Assembly: GCA_031551045.1 (NCBI GenBank)
Contig: JAVBOD010000095.1
Span: 1-5,091 of the forward strand
Length of the DNA stretch: 5,091 bases
Direction of reading: 5' to 3'
DNA from: JAVBOD01 sp031551045
GTDB taxonomy: Bacteria > Bacteroidota > Bacteroidia > Bacteroidales > UBA932
The notes beneath the pieces are model-generated. The model was given only the letters and a program-made list of their open reading frames with translations, did not search any database and was not told the origin of the DNA. Shown in pieces: positions 4,885 through 5,091 of this stretch; position 1 is the first letter of the stretch, and each line of letters begins with the position of its first letter. Both the position numbers and the translations under genes were made by a program.

Positions 4885-4970
4885 GTCTACAGATTAACAC
4901 AGATTTTTACAAATTAAAAGGCAGTAGAAAAATCTATTGCCTTCTGTATTTATCTGTGTAACCTGTGGAC
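4885..4970. repeat. 86-base nested palindrome filling the gap between convergent genes
   Basis: The outer arms at 4885-4904 (starting GTCTACAG, ending CACAGAT) and 4952-4970 (starting ATCTGTG, ending CTGTGGAC) are reverse complements apart from two transitions and one extra A. The inner arms AAGGCAGTAGA (4918-4928) and TCTATTGCCTT (4933-4943) pair except at one position (G-U in RNA), with loop AAAA. It occupies almost the entire gap between the ABC-F stop and the stop of the minus-strand gene. The 'ACACAGATT...ATCTGTGT' phrase is one I recall as dispersed in many genomes of this phylum. It likely doubles as the terminator for both genes. Confidence 0.75.
4905..4943 (-). terminator. Probable intrinsic terminator of the minus-strand gene
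   Basis: Read on the minus strand, the stem AAGGCAATAGA/TCTACTGCCTT with a 4-base loop is followed by TTAATTTG and more T-rich sequence, a reasonable U tract. On the plus strand the same stem is followed by CTGTATTTAT, a weaker tract, so it may work in both directions. It is embedded in the larger nested palindrome. Confidence 0.45.
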
Positions 4971-4971
4971 A

Positions 4972-5091
4972 CTATTTGCGTTCCAGTTCCCTCAAACTTT
5001 CCAATTTCTTTTTCTCCAAGAAGCCGTAGATATCTTCGAGATGCTCGGTTACGCGCTTGTTGCCGAATTCATAGATTTTAGTCACGAGGCC
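4972..5091 (-). CDS. C-terminal 39 codons of an unidentified protein
   Basis: On the minus strand, a frame open from the right edge runs to a TAG stop (CTA at 4972-4974). The visible C-terminus contains KIYEFGNKRVTEHLEDIYGF (from about the fifth residue) and then a charged, probably helical tail ending KKKLESLRELERK. Codon use is like that of the neighbours and the tail is rich in Lys/Glu with regular Leu spacing, so it looks like a genuine gene end rather than chance. I do not recognise the family from this fragment. It converges on the ABC-F gene with the nested palindrome between them. Confidence 0.6.
   Translation of the reverse strand, partial: GLVTKIYEFGNKRVTEHLEDIYGFLEKKKLESLRELERK

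Noticed and set aside
1715..4970. CRISPR array or tandem repeat locus, given the many palindromes.
   Set aside because: The palindromes differ in sequence, are irregularly spaced and have no spacer-repeat periodicity or cas genes.

Overview
This window most likely comes from a member of the Bacteroidales (phylum Bacteroidota). The evidence is the Bacteroidota-type protein sequences, a TAnnTTTG-type promoter in front of the ABC-F gene, AT-rich leaders mostly without Shine-Dalgarno sequences, and intergenic gaps filled with palindromic repeats. No RNA gene, CRISPR array, transposase or phage gene was seen.

Left part (1-2101): the System II cytochrome c maturation pair. A ResB/Ccs1-type membrane protein has its start upstream of the window. 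It overlaps by 17 bases a CcsA haem-handling protein that carries the WWD motif. Together they should move haem across the inner membrane and attach it to CXXCH motifs of apocytochromes. In Bacteroidota this pair often follows a cytochrome c nitrite reductase operon (nrfHA), but that lies outside the window and is inference.

Middle (2102-3039): a YgbA-type 'nitrous oxide-stimulated promoter' family protein and a small antibiotic-biosynthesis-monooxygenase-fold (ABM) protein. YgbA fits a nitrite/NO stress setting together with the cytochrome c genes.

Right part (3040-5091): a monocistronic ABC-F ATPase of the YkpA/YbiT type with its own promoter. Its second nucleotide site appears catalytically dead. 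After it comes a convergent gene on the minus strand, of which only the last 39 codons are present.

The most unusual feature is repeat content. A 79-base nested palindrome (CGTCATTGCGAG...CTCGCAATGACG) sits in frame inside ccsA and adds about 27 residues to a predicted cytosolic loop. The right half of the same element sits in the same reading frame inside the resB gene next door. Other, unrelated palindromes occupy the gaps at 2143-2175, 2612-2690, 3125-3178 and 4885-4970. The genome therefore seems to host several families of small palindromic elements, at least one of which invades coding sequence without breaking it.
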